A stretch of DNA of 45,941 bases from Chitinophagales bacterium (lineage in GTDB: Bacteria > Bacteroidota > Bacteroidia > Chitinophagales > Chitinophagaceae): NCBI GenBank assembly GCA_026931325.1, contig JAIXLO010000149.1, positions 1-45,941 on the forward strand, in the 5' to 3' direction. Positions 10,301 to 16,896 of this stretch are shown one piece after another. The notes below the pieces were generated by a model. The model had not been told where the DNA came from. It ran no database searches and worked only from the letters and a program-made list of their open reading frames with translations. How positions within the stretch are numbered: the stretch's first letter is position 1; each line of letters starts with the position of its first letter. Both the position numbers and the translations under genes were made by a program.

Positions 10301-10996
10301 ATGTATAGAAATGCTATCAGTGATAATAAAAATATTCATTTTTCCTATTTGCAAGGAACAAAAAATGAAATAGAAATTGTAAGTCAACAAATAAAAAATT
10401 CTATTTGGCAGTTTAAGAACTTTGAAGGCATTACTGCTACCGAAGATAATTTTAAAAAATTAAATGGCAGCCAAGCTCCAAGAATATTACATATAGCAAC
10501 ACATGGTTTTTATTTTCCAGCTAAAAAAGAAAAATTAAAATCAACTTTTGAAGATGATGATAATGAAAATGAAAAAGATTTTCCATTGTTGCGAAGTGGT
10601 ATTGTATTAAGTGGTGCAAATAATTATTGGGGAAAAGATACACTATTAGAAGGCAAAGAAGATGGTATTTTAACGGCACAGGAAATAAGTAATATGAATT
10701 TGTTGAACACAGAATTAGTGGTTTTAAGTGCCTGTCAAACAGCATTAGGAGATATTAATGCAAGTGAAGGAGTTTATGGATTACAACGTGCATTTAAAAT
10801 GGCAGGAGTTAAAAAATTAATCATCAGTTTATGGGAAGTACCAGATGCAGAAACAGCAGAATTAATGCAATTATTTTACAGCAATGTTTTTAAAGGAGAA
10901 AGTTATTATACATCATTTAGAAAAGCACAAAAAGCCTTAAAAGAAAAATACAAAGACCCAACAAAATGGGCAGGGTTTGTATTGTTTGGGGAGTAG
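7364..10996 (+). CDS. Exported TPR-CHAT protein (caspase-like protease domain)
   Basis: A 1210-residue protein with a signal peptide (cleavage near NSIAQ, residue 22), about fourteen kinesin-light-chain-type tetratricopeptide repeats with a 42-residue period (about residues 33-640), a helical linker and a C-terminal CHAT domain (about 800-1210). The CHAT dyad is visible: H1047 in HIATHGFYFP and C1124 in VVLSACQTALGD, followed by the family signature GVYGLQRAFKMAGVKKLIIS and SLWEVPDAET. CHAT domains are clan CD cysteine peptidases related to caspases and separase. The TPR array probably binds a peptide or protein that controls the protease. The signal peptide puts it outside the cytoplasm, unlike the CRISPR-associated TPR-CHAT. 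It is divergent from an astacin-like protease; substrate and partner are unknown. Confidence 0.9.
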   Translation: MNRIFHCFFMIICLAFIQNSIAQQINKQESNTCKQLEDKVYNYFKAKKIDTAIIYAKQNLICIEKTQGKNNLIYADGLFALAMLHELKKNYSDEEPLLREAIQIVKNIKGTENSTYIQYLEKLIDAFTNQKKYDEAISLTKELVEIYKKLNGTENVNYIGAIHRLATLYDNSDNYEKAEEFYKEELAIIRRMKLTSDPVYILRLYDFTLFYLDYNDYDNALPLFNEIISIIEKAPSSTDRTIIKLSNEYIRITNTAEWYSKKSKYYAAELLYKIALAFQKKEETKDANYTYVLNKLAGIYYEEGKYNIAEQTYKEILAVVKQTEGVGLNYAININNLAEMYRLIGRYPEAEPLYFEAINIVETKTFEGKEHTEYGAFINNLALLYRDMGEYKNAEPLFKEAIQIAKNKKGTEHKHYAASLDNLGTLYFLMGNYSAAETLYIEAYNIRKKIKDKEPISYTISLISLGNLYRSMSNYTSAENYYIEAINIQKKVLGEEHPDYAESLNDLAGLYEDMGLYADAEDLYKQALSVRKNIFGEESPAYVVSLNNLAALYWHTKKYTEAEPLYKQSLSIRKKIYGEESLAYATSLNNLAVLYAEIGNYSEAESLYKQSLSIRKKLLGTENISYANALNNLSILYYESNQFSKWKEIIQPSIQTENNSSQTLLQNFSETEKETYLSDNDYMYKIYLSMLHHFQYNKTNSFYQTTTAKQGWLLQGKQLLNSYAANSSNASVKSLLTQWQNTNKLYATAIQIRKDMQEEYGLNEDSLFKQTQALEKQLIAALPELQNVIKSTGYTAKDVSAKLKTNEAVIQWVSFKYYSQKKWADTVFYAAFIITKKDTTPTFITVFTEKQLQTLLKNYHGATGRSTITKQENKNAVKTDVALYDLIWKPLLPYLKNTTTIYNLPAGLLHKVSFAAITDSSTQKQLIDMYELHQLLSINELINPLKSSTKNKSIILMGGADYDAKINSVSNNNSASTQPMYRNAISDNKNIHFSYLQGTKNEIEIVSQQIKNSIWQFKNFEGITATEDNFKKLNGSQAPRILHIATHGFYFPAKKEKLKSTFEDDDNENEKDFPLLRSGIVLSGANNYWGKDTLLEGKEDGILTAQEISNMNLLNTELVVLSACQTALGDINASEGVYGLQRAFKMAGVKKLIISLWEVPDAETAELMQLFYSNVFKGESYYTSFRKAQKALKEKYKDPTKWAGFVLFGE
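9056..9214 (+). repeat. Near-identical tandem TPR-coding segments
   Basis: The 33-nt stretch at 9056-9088 recurs at 9182-9214 with one mismatch, exactly 126 nt (one 42-residue TPR) apart. This points to recent duplication or gene conversion of the last TPR modules. Confidence 0.8.
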
Positions 10997-11031
10997 GTTA
11001 TTGGTTGATTAGTTGATTAAGGTAATTAAGG

Positions 11032-11140
11032 AAAAAGTTGTCAGTCTGAGTTTATCGAAGACTGATGAATTTATTCGTTTTACTCAACTGCTTTCGACAA
11101 GCTCAAGCTGACATTATATTTATAATGAGAATTATCAAAG
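11032..11140. repeat. Palindromic repeat element, copy 1
   Basis: The element has two arms that are imperfect inverted copies of each other: 11039-11061 (TGTCAGTCTGAGTTTATCGA...) and 11091-11113 (CTTTCGACAAGCTCAAGCTG...). A smaller perfect hairpin, TCAGTCT (11041-11047) with AGACTGA (11059-11065), sits inside the first arm. The layout resembles REP-type dispersed elements common in Bacteroidota genomes. Confidence 0.85.
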
Positions 11141-11153
11141 AGAACACAGAGAA

Positions 11154-11264
11154 AAAAAGTTGTCAGTCTGAGTTTATCGAAGACTGATGAATTTATTCGT
11201 TTTACTCAACTGCTTTCGACAAGCTCAAGCTGACATTATATTTTATAATGAGAATTATCAAAGA
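11154..11264. repeat. Palindromic repeat element, copy 2
   Basis: This is a direct repeat of copy 1 with a period of 122 nt and nearly identical over about 110 nt; the main differences are a one-nt length change in a T run and changes at the right edge. Arms are at 11161-11183 and 11213-11235. Confidence 0.85.
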
Positions 11265-11401
11265 AAACACAATGAAAAAATAGTAAGTATTCAACTTTTA
11301 ATAGTCAATTTTCAACTTGTAAACAAGTGAACTTGTGAACAATTAAACCTTTTTAACCACAGAGTACATAAATAGTATAGATGAAGTTTTTTCAAACATT
11401 T

Positions 11402-11434
11402 TTTGCATAATTCAATTACAAACCCCTACTTTTG
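11402..11434 (+). promoter_or_regulatory. Promoter of the rplKAJL cluster
   Basis: TTTG at 11402-11405 and TACTTTTG at 11427-11434 match the Bacteroidota -33/-7 consensus TTTG / TAnnTTTG exactly, with a 21-nt spacer within the reported 17-23 range. The -7 box is followed by the typical GCA. Transcription would start near 11440, leaving a leader of about 100 nt before rplK. Confidence 0.75.
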
Positions 11435-11520
11435 CACTCCCAAAAAGTTCTTTACAATAAAAGAATGATTGAAAGCAGTATTTAATACTGTTTGGGAGTG
11501 ATGCAATATAGCAACACGTT
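11435..11520 (+). promoter_or_regulatory. Structured rplK leader, possible L1 autoregulatory site
   Basis: CACTCCCAAA (11435-11444) pairs perfectly with TTTGGGAGTG (11491-11500), and a second hairpin CAGTAT/ATACTG (11476-11490) abuts the 3' arm. The GGGAGTGATGCAA segment recalls the purine-rich L1-binding region of L11-operon leaders, where L1 represses its own operon in other bacteria. The inferred start site would trim the outer stem to about CCCAAA/TTTGGG. Function is inferred. Confidence 0.4.
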
Positions 11521-11543
11521 ATTACCAATTAAATCAAATTAAA

Positions 11544-11987
11544 ATGGCAAAAGAAATCTCTGGATTTGTGAAGTTGCAGGTAAAAGGTGGTCAAGCCAAT
11601 CCTGCACCTCCAGTAGGTCCAGCCCTTGGTTCTAAGGGCATTAACATTATGGAGTTCTGCAAACAATTTAATGCAAGAACTCAGGACAAAATGGGAAAAG
11701 TTGTTCCCGTTGTAATTACAGTTTATTCAGATAAATCTTTTGATTTTATCATTAAAACTGCTCCTGCTGTTGTTCAATTAATGGAAGCAGCAAAAATCCA
11801 AAAAGGTAGTAAAGAAAGTAATCGTACTAAAGTAGGTAAAGTAACATGGCAACAAGTAGAAGCTATAGCTTTAGACAAAATGCCTGATATGAATTGCTTT
11901 ACTAAAGAAAGTGCTATGAAAATGATAGCAGGTTCTGCAAGAAGTATGGGTATTACAATTGAAGGAACAGCTCCTTGGGAAAATTAA
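11544..11987 (+). CDS. rplK: 50S ribosomal protein L11
   Basis: L11 binds the GTPase-associated centre of 23S rRNA and supports factor-dependent GTP hydrolysis and the stringent response. The 147-residue length is standard. The N-terminal domain carries the conserved [21 protein letters not shown] with the proline-rich factor-facing helix, and the C-terminal RNA-binding domain ends in [11 protein letters not shown]. It heads a four-gene plus-strand cluster, 27 nt upstream of rplA. Unlike the usual bacterial arrangement, no secE-nusG pair is found upstream; the preceding gene is the TPR-CHAT gene. Confidence 0.98.
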   Translation: MAKEISGFVKLQVKGGQANPAPPVGPALGSKGINIMEFCKQFNARTQDKMGKVVPVVITVYSDKSFDFIIKTAPAVVQLMEAAKIQKGSKESNRTKVGKVTWQQVEAIALDKMPDMNCFTKESAMKMIAGSARSMGITIEGTAPWEN

Positions 11988-12014
11988 TTATTCACCATTA
12001 AAAATTTTTAAAAA

Positions 12015-12707
12015 ATGTCATTGACGAAAAAAAGAAAAGTAGCCAATACTAAGGTGGATAAAAACAAAGCTTATTCCCTTAAAGAAGCTACTTCATTAGT
12101 AAAAGAAATTAACTGCACTAAATTTGACAGCTCAGTAGATTTGCACATACGTTTAGGTGTAGATCCTAAAAAAGCAGACCAACAGGTTCGTGGTACTGTA
12201 TCATTACCTCATGGAACAGGTAAAACAAAACGTGTATTAGTTTTATGTACTCCAGATAAAGAAGCTGATGCTAAAAATGCAGGTGCTGATTTTGTTGGAT
12301 TAGATGAGTTTATTACTAAAATTGAAGGTGGATGGACAGATGTAGATGTAATTATAGCTACACCTGCTGTAATGCCTAAGATTGGTAAATTAGGTAAAGT
12401 ATTAGGTCCTCGTAACTTAATGCCTAATCCTAAAACAGGAACAGTTACAAATGATGTAGCTGCTGCTGTAAATGAGGTAAAAGGTGGTAAAATTGCATTT
12501 AAAGTAGATAAAGCTGGTATTGTTCATGCTTCAATTGGTCGTGTATCTTTTGAGCCAAACAAATTAGCCGAAAACAGCACAGAACTTATTAACGCAATTT
12601 TAAAATTAAAACCAACCACAGCAAAAGGTACTTACTTAAAAGCTGTTAGTATGGCAAGTACTATGAGCCCTGGTATTACATTAGATACAAAATTATTATC
12701 TAACTAA
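12015..12707 (+). CDS. rplA: 50S ribosomal protein L1
   Basis: L1 forms the mobile L1 stalk that helps eject deacylated tRNA, and in many bacteria it represses the L11-L1 mRNA. The 230-residue length is normal. The hallmark segment [20 protein letters not shown] is present near residues 128-147, followed by the [18 protein letters not shown] region. It is spaced 27 nt from rplK, consistent with one transcript. A compact nested hairpin follows its stop codon and precedes rplJ. Confidence 0.98.
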   Translation: MSLTKKRKVANTKVDKNKAYSLKEATSLVKEINCTKFDSSVDLHIRLGVDPKKADQQVRGTVSLPHGTGKTKRVLVLCTPDKEADAKNAGADFVGLDEFITKIEGGWTDVDVIIATPAVMPKIGKLGKVLGPRNLMPNPKTGTVTNDVAAAVNEVKGGKIAFKVDKAGIVHASIGRVSFEPNKLAENSTELINAILKLKPTTAKGTYLKAVSMASTMSPGITLDTKLLSN

Positions 12708-12708
12708 C

Positions 12709-12745
12709 CCTGTGGATTGTGTTTTATAACACAAAATGAAACAGG
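12709..12745 (+). promoter_or_regulatory. Nested hairpin upstream of rplJ, candidate L10 leader
   Basis: The outer stem CCTGT (12709-12713) pairs with ACAGG (12741-12745) and the inner stem TTGTGTT (12717-12723) pairs with AACACAA (12728-12734) around a 4-nt loop. The internal loop has GGA on one side and AATGAA on the other, which could form the sheared G-A pairs of a kink-turn. Position (18 nt before rplJ) and shape fit the L10-L12 autoregulatory leader known from other bacteria; this is inference. Confidence 0.5.
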
Positions 12746-12762
12746 TTTAATAAAACTTAGTT

Positions 12763-13263
12763 ATGACCAAAGAACAAAAAAATCAAGTGATTGAAGTACT
12801 CAAAGAGAAATTCAGTCAATACAACAACTTCTATGTTACAGATACAGAATCTTTAACAGTAGATCAAGTTGGTAAATTACGTAAAGCTTGTTTTGATAAA
12901 CAAGTAGAAATGAAAGTAGCTAAAAACACTTTAATTAAAAAAGCTTTAGAAAGTTTAGACAACGATAAATATACAGGTGTGTATGAAAGTTTACACAATG
13001 TAACTGCATTAATGTTTAGCGAAAACCCTAAAAATCCAGCAGTAATTATTTCATCATTCCGTAAAGAAAGTAATGGTGAAAAACCTGTATTAAAAGCAGC
13101 ATTTATTAATGGTGATGTTTATAGTGGCGATAATCAGTTAAGTGTATTAACTAAAATTAAAACCAAAAATGAACTTATTGGAGAAGTTATTGGTTTATTA
13201 CAATCTCCAGCAAAACGAGTATTGGCTGCATTATTGCATCATCATGAAAAACAAGAAGCATAG
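12763..13263 (+). CDS. rplJ: 50S ribosomal protein L10
   Basis: L10 anchors the L7/L12 dimers to the ribosomal stalk base. The 166-residue protein has the N-terminal RNA-binding domain with KNTLIKKAL at about residues 60-68 and a C-terminal helix (VIGLLQSPAKRVLAALLHHH) that carries the L12-binding sites. A structured leader precedes it. Unusually, the next gene, rplL, starts 191 nt downstream rather than within a few dozen nt. Confidence 0.97.
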   Translation: MTKEQKNQVIEVLKEKFSQYNNFYVTDTESLTVDQVGKLRKACFDKQVEMKVAKNTLIKKALESLDNDKYTGVYESLHNVTALMFSENPKNPAVIISSFRKESNGEKPVLKAAFINGDVYSGDNQLSVLTKIKTKNELIGEVIGLLQSPAKRVLAALLHHHEKQEA

Positions 13264-13454
13264 CAGAAGTGAATGTTTACAAAATTTATAAAGTTCGTAA
13301 GTTACCTTAAAAGAAATTATAGAACAATTGAATTAGTAAATTTTTAAACTCTTTATAAAGCCAACGCCACTGAGGTTTAAATGTGGCAATAAATATTTAT
13401 TAACCATCCGCCGGATTCAAATAATGAAAATGAAGGCGGTTAAAATGTAAAAAA
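13264..13454 (+). promoter_or_regulatory. Long rplJ-rplL spacer with two hairpins
   Basis: The 191-nt spacer contains GCCAC/GTGGC (13366-13370 with 13383-13387) and CCGCC/GGCGG (13408-13412 with 13435-13439), the latter 15 nt before the rplL ATG. No TAnnTTTG box is visible. The hairpins may affect processing or translation of rplL, which is needed in four-fold excess over L10. Confidence 0.35.
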
Positions 13455-13832
13455 ATGGCAGACGTTAAAGCATTAGCCGAACAATTAGTAGGCTTAACAG
13501 TAAAAGAAGTACAAGAATTAGCTGATGTATTAAAAGCAGATTATGGAATTGAACCTGCAGCAGCAGCAGTAGTAGTTTCTGGTGGTGGAGAAGGTGGCGG
13601 AGCAGCAGCAACTGAAGAAAAAACAGCATTTGATGTTGTTTTAGTAAATGGTGGTGCTAGCAAATTAAACGTAGTTAAAATTGTAAAAGAATTAACTGGC
13701 TTAGGCTTAAAAGAAGCTAAAGACTTAGTTGATGGAGCTCCAAAACCAATTAAAGAAGGAGTAAGCAAAGCAGAAGCTGATGAAATTGCTGGTAAATTAA
13801 AAGAAGCTGGTGCTGAAGTAGAAGTAAAATAA
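13455..13832 (+). CDS. rplL: 50S ribosomal protein L7/L12
   Basis: L7/L12 is the multicopy stalk protein that recruits translational GTPases. The 125-residue product has the N-terminal dimerisation helix, an Ala/Gly-rich flexible hinge (about residues 35-52), and the C-terminal domain with [20 protein letters not shown] and [20 protein letters not shown]. It is the last gene of the cluster; a terminator follows and rpoB does not, which differs from the common rplL-rpoB-rpoC order. Confidence 0.98.
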   Translation: MADVKALAEQLVGLTVKEVQELADVLKADYGIEPAAAAVVVSGGGEGGGAAATEEKTAFDVVLVNGGASKLNVVKIVKELTGLGLKEAKDLVDGAPKPIKEGVSKAEADEIAGKLKEAGAEVEVK

Positions 13833-13907
13833 TTTTACTTTAAGTTTTTCTTTTAAAAACATCAGGAATAAAAATTATTACTGGAAATTACTTATCAGTA
13901 AAAATAT

Positions 13908-13936
13908 AGAGGTTGTGAAAACAACCTCTTTTTATT
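13908..13936 (+). terminator. Terminator of the rplKAJL cluster
   Basis: A perfect 9-bp stem (AGAGGTTGT with ACAACCTCT) with a GAAA tetraloop is followed by TTTTATTTTA. It closes the ribosomal transcript about 75 nt after rplL and confirms that rpoBC is not co-transcribed. Confidence 0.92.
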
Positions 13937-13977
13937 TTATAGAATAACTAAATATTGTAAAAGTTCTATTGCAAAAT

Positions 13978-14011
13978 AAAAAAGCCTCAACACAATTTTT
14001 GCATTAAGGCT
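13978..14011 (-). terminator. Terminator of the tRNA gene
   Basis: On the minus strand AGCCTTAA and TTGAGGCT form a stem followed by TTTTTTA, 17 nt after the tRNA 3' end. Confidence 0.7.
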
Positions 14012-14027
14012 ATTTTAGAGTTTTTTG

Positions 14028-14101
14028 TAGTGGGAAGCAGATTTGAACTGCCGACCTTCGGGTTATGAATCCGATGCTCTAACCAACTGAGCTATCCCAC
14101 C
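14028..14101 (-). tRNA. tRNA-Met (anticodon CAT)
   Basis: The minus strand folds as a full cloverleaf: acceptor GGTGGGA with TCCCACT, D arm GCTC...GAGC, anticodon loop TTCATAA, variable loop AGGTC and T arm GGCAG-TTCAAAT-CTGCT, with discriminator A. CCA is not encoded. The acceptor starts with a G-T pair and the anticodon stem has an A-C mismatch next to the loop. It lacks initiator features, so an elongator tRNA-Met is most likely; a CAT tRNA-Ile with lysidine cannot be fully excluded. Confidence 0.93.
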
Positions 14102-14138
14102 ATTATTGCTTACAATTTGTAGTTTTCAAATTGGGGTG

Positions 14139-14146
14139 CAAATATA
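14139..14146 (-). promoter_or_regulatory. Candidate -7 box of the tRNA-Met promoter
   Basis: On the minus strand this is TATATTTG followed by CACC, matching TAnnTTTG, 38 nt upstream of the tRNA 5' end. It lies just after the stop of the PDZ gene, so the tRNA can be transcribed independently. Confidence 0.5.
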
Positions 14147-14168
14147 GGGGGAAAATTATTTTAATAAA

Positions 14169-15050
14169 CTATAGAGTAGCTTTCTTTAATTTTTTAGGTA
14201 ATTTAATTTCTGTTGTGTAGGCTTTATTAGCTCTTTTATATTTTATTTTAAAAACATCTCCTTCATTATAATCTTTTAATTTATTTCTTAAATCATCTAC
14301 ATTTTTTAAGGTTGTTCCTTCAACTTCTGTTATAATATCATCTTTTTTAAGTCCAGCTTTAGCTGCTGGAGTTTCATCTTCAACCTCTAAAACTTTTACA
14401 CCATTACCTTCTTCTACATCTTGAATTTGAATACCAATTTTTGGTCTGCGAGGAAAAGTATTGTAAAAATATTTTCCATCTGGTGTTTCAAAACCTTTTT
14501 CAAATTTTTTGTTTCCAAAAGTTGTAATTATTGGAGTTTTAGATTTTTCAAGCACTGCTTGAGTTGTTTCTATCTTTCCATTTCTTAAATATGTTATCAT
14601 AATTTTATCGCCAATTTTATGTTTACTAATAATATTTGCAAGGCTAGTTTGTTCAGTTATTTTTTCATCATTTATCTGAGTAATAATATCCTCTTTTTTT
14701 AACCCTGCTTTTTCTGCTGCACTGTTTTTTGATACCTCTGTTATTTTTGCTCCATTACTTACTTTTTCTGAATAAACTCCTAAATAAGCTTTGTTATAAA
14801 AGTTAAAAATTTTTCCAAAACCATTTTTATCATTATAAATTAAAGAGTCGCCTGTGATAATTTCTAAAATATCATCTTTAAATTCAGTAGCTGGTACTCC
14901 ATTAATGGTAATTCTATTACCATGTACTTCAATAGTTACTTTATCTGACTTCTTATTTTTTTCATCAGATTTACTCTCATCTTTTTGTGCTTTTAGTAAT
15001 GAAACACTAAGCATTGATAAAATAAGTACTGAAAAAATTTTCTTATTCAT
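14169..15050 (-). CDS. Secreted protein with two PDZ domains
   Basis: The 293-residue protein has a signal peptide (MNKKIFSVLILSMLSVSLLKAQ), a Lys/Glu/Ser-rich linker, a beta-rich stretch, and two PDZ domains at about residues 90-165 and 200-290. Each has a carboxylate-loop-like start (YLGVYSEKV; KIGIQIQDV) and the AGLKKEDIIT / AGLKKDDIIT core. No serine- or metalloprotease domain is present, so it is not an HtrA or CtpA protease; it more likely binds peptide C-termini in the periplasm or at the cell surface. A TACCTTTG box on its strand at 15088-15095 could be its promoter. Partner unknown. Confidence 0.85.
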   Translation of the reverse strand: MNKKIFSVLILSMLSVSLLKAQKDESKSDEKNKKSDKVTIEVHGNRITINGVPATEFKDDILEIITGDSLIYNDKNGFGKIFNFYNKAYLGVYSEKVSNGAKITEVSKNSAAEKAGLKKEDIITQINDEKITEQTSLANIISKHKIGDKIMITYLRNGKIETTQAVLEKSKTPIITTFGNKKFEKGFETPDGKYFYNTFPRRPKIGIQIQDVEEGNGVKVLEVEDETPAAKAGLKKDDIITEVEGTTLKNVDDLRNKLKDYNEGDVFKIKYKRANKAYTTEIKLPKKLKKATL

Positions 15051-15087
15051 AATAAATAATTTTAAATGTACGAAAAATTTAGTAGTT

Positions 15088-15095
15088 CAAAGGTA
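15088..15095 (-). promoter_or_regulatory. Candidate -7 box of the PDZ-protein gene
   Basis: TACCTTTG on the minus strand matches TAnnTTTG, 37 nt upstream of the start codon. No exact -33 TTTG is seen. Confidence 0.4.
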
Positions 15096-15330
15096 AAAGA
15101 AATTTACATTTACGAAATATTTCGGAAATGTTAAAATGCAAAAGATATTAGAATAAATTTTTAATAAAAATCAATTTAATAAAATAAGTTAATCTTAAAA
15201 AAATATTAATTCATACAAATGCTTTACGACATGAGAAACTATTTTATAATATTAATGTTTACTTTGAAATCTATTAATTAAATTTGTCATCCTTTTTAAA
15301 AAAGATTATTCATTTATTAAATTTAATATT

Positions 15331-15936
15331 ATGTCATTTACATTAGCACCTTTACCTTATGCTTATGATGCTTTAGAACCTCATATTGATACATTAACCA
15401 TGCAAATACATCATGGCAAACATCATCAAGCTTATGTTGATAATTTAAATAAAGCAATAGCTGGCACAGATAATGAGAAAAAATCATTAGACCAATTAGT
15501 TGCAAATGCTGGAAGTATTTCTGCAGCAGTTCGTAACAATGGAGGTGGTCATTGGAATCATACATTTTTTTGGGAAAGTTTAGCACCAAATGCTGGTGGT
15601 ACACCAACAGGAAAATTATTAGATGCAATAAATGCTTCTTTTGGAAGTTTTGATGATTTTAAGACAAAATTTGCAGCAGCAGGCGCAACTCGTTTTGGAA
15701 GTGGATGGGCTTGGTTAATTGTAAAAGATGGAAAATTAGAAGTATCATCTACTCCTAATCAAGATAATCCATTAATGGATGTTGCAGAAGTAAAAGGCAC
15801 ACCCATTTTTGGCGTAGATGTTTGGGAACATGCTTATTATTTAAAGTATCAAAATAAACGTGCTGACTATTTAGCAGCCATTTGGAACGTTGTCAATTGG
15901 GCTAAAGTAGCAGGAAGATTTAATGTTGCCGTTTAA
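15331..15936 (+). CDS. sodA: Superoxide dismutase, Fe/Mn family
   Basis: This enzyme converts superoxide to hydrogen peroxide and oxygen in the cytoplasm. The 201-residue length is normal. The four metal ligands are visible as H27 (IHHGKHH), H77 (HWNHTFFW), D163 and H167 (DVWEHAYY). The outer-sphere glutamine lies in TPNQDNPLM, the position used by Mn enzymes, while Fe enzymes carry it near the second histidine; Mn or cambialistic use is therefore more likely, though metal choice cannot be settled from sequence. There is no signal peptide. The gene stands alone. Confidence 0.95.
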   Translation: MSFTLAPLPYAYDALEPHIDTLTMQIHHGKHHQAYVDNLNKAIAGTDNEKKSLDQLVANAGSISAAVRNNGGGHWNHTFFWESLAPNAGGTPTGKLLDAINASFGSFDDFKTKFAAAGATRFGSGWAWLIVKDGKLEVSSTPNQDNPLMDVAEVKGTPIFGVDVWEHAYYLKYQNKRADYLAAIWNVVNWAKVAGRFNVAV

Positions 15937-15979
15937 TTTTAGTATCAATTTTCAAGTTATACTAAATAATTCTTTAAGG

Positions 15980-16060
15980 GCTATTTATATTTTTTAAGAA
16001 AAGCTATCAACTTTTATTTATAAAGGATAGTAATTCTGAAAGCATAAATAGCTTTTTTAT
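15980..16060 (+). terminator. Possible terminator after superoxide dismutase
   Basis: GCTATTTAT (15980-15988) pairs with ATAAATAGC (16044-16052), with a long loop that may hold a second stem, followed by a run of T. The long loop makes this a weak call. Confidence 0.45.
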
Positions 16061-16178
16061 TTTTACTACTTTTTAATAAATGTGTAAAAGCTATCTTAAA
16101 TTACAAGATGAGCACATTTTTATTCACATAGCTTTCGTTCATTTGTATAGCTATTTATTTTAGCTAACAATAAAAATT

Positions 16179-16868
16179 ATGCAAATGTTTTATTTATTGC
16201 AAATTGCTTCAGATACTGCACATCATATTCAAAATGGAGTAGATGCTGCAGAAAAAATTTCAATGATTGACTTATTGAACAAAGGTGGTTGGATAATGTA
16301 TCCTTTATATGTGTTATTTGTAGTTACCATTTTTGTTTTTACTGAAAGATTTTTAGCAATAAAAAAAGCAGGAAAAATAGAAGATAATTTTATGAGCATC
16401 ATAAGAGATAATATTGTAACAGGTAATATTTCTGCTGCTCGTAGCTTAGCTAAAAATACACCAAATCCTGCAGCTAAAATGATTGATAAAGGTTTGCAAC
16501 GTATAGGAAAACCAATTGATGCTATTGAAAAAAGTATGGAAAATGTAGGTAAATTAGAAATATATAAAATGGAAAGAAATATTTCTATTCTTTCTTTGAT
16601 AGCTGGTATTGCACCAATGTTTGGATTTTTAGGAACTATTGTTGGTATGATTCAGTTGTTTTATAATATTAATAATAGCGGATTTGAATTAAATACAATT
16701 GCTGGCGGTATTTATGTAAAAATGGTTACAAGTGCAGCTGGGTTGATTATTGGTTTAATTGCTTATTTAGCATATAGTTTTTTAAGTACTCAAATTGATA
16801 AAACTGTTTATAAAATGGAAGCTGCAAGTTCTGAGTTTATAGATGTATTGCAAGAGCCAACTAAATAG
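16179..16868 (+). CDS. exbB: MotA/TolQ/ExbB proton channel family protein
   Basis: The product is an inner-membrane stator subunit that, with ExbD, uses the proton gradient to energise TonB-type outer-membrane transport or a Tol-like function. Three membrane segments are visible: about residues 37-55, 125-150 and 170-195. The segment IAPMFGFLGTIVGMIQLF is the conserved second helix of the family, and the third helix lies in VTSAAGLIIGLIAYLAYSFL. The 229-residue length is standard. exbD follows after 28 nt. No TonB gene is adjacent, so the energised partner is encoded elsewhere. Confidence 0.93.
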   Translation: MQMFYLLQIASDTAHHIQNGVDAAEKISMIDLLNKGGWIMYPLYVLFVVTIFVFTERFLAIKKAGKIEDNFMSIIRDNIVTGNISAARSLAKNTPNPAAKMIDKGLQRIGKPIDAIEKSMENVGKLEIYKMERNISILSLIAGIAPMFGFLGTIVGMIQLFYNINNSGFELNTIAGGIYVKMVTSAAGLIIGLIAYLAYSFLSTQIDKTVYKMEAASSEFIDVLQEPTK

Positions 16869-16896
16869 TTATTAAAAAATATTCAACAAAATAAAC

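Larger units (their letters stand above)
10997..11543. other. Repeat-bearing intergenic region upstream of rplK
   Basis: This 547-nt region has no gene. It contains two tandem palindromic repeats (11032-11264), a run of short AT-rich direct and inverted repeats around 11315-11345 (ACTTGTAAACAAGTGAACTTG), and the promoter and leader of the ribosomal protein cluster from about 11400 onward. Confidence 0.85.

Noticed and set aside
7364-10996. Reading the TPR-CHAT protein as the CRISPR-associated caspase-like (Craspase) component
   Set aside because: No gRAMP or CRISPR array is present and the protein has a signal peptide, so it would not meet a cytosolic effector.
11065-11187. A 40-codon ORF spanning the first repeat and the start of the second
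   Set aside because: It is produced by the palindromic repeats themselves, has no start context and stops inside copy 2; not treated as a gene.
11435-11510. tRNA or small stable RNA gene in the rplK leader
   Set aside because: The pairing is a simple long-range stem plus one hairpin with no cloverleaf, and it lies directly after a promoter for rplK.
14169-15050. HtrA/DegP or CtpA-type protease call for the double-PDZ protein
   Set aside because: There is no room for or trace of a serine protease domain; only the signal peptide, linker and PDZ domains are present.
15331-15936. Firm assignment of the superoxide dismutase as Fe- or Mn-specific
   Set aside because: The glutamine position favours Mn, but cambialistic enzymes are common in this phylum and sequence alone does not decide.
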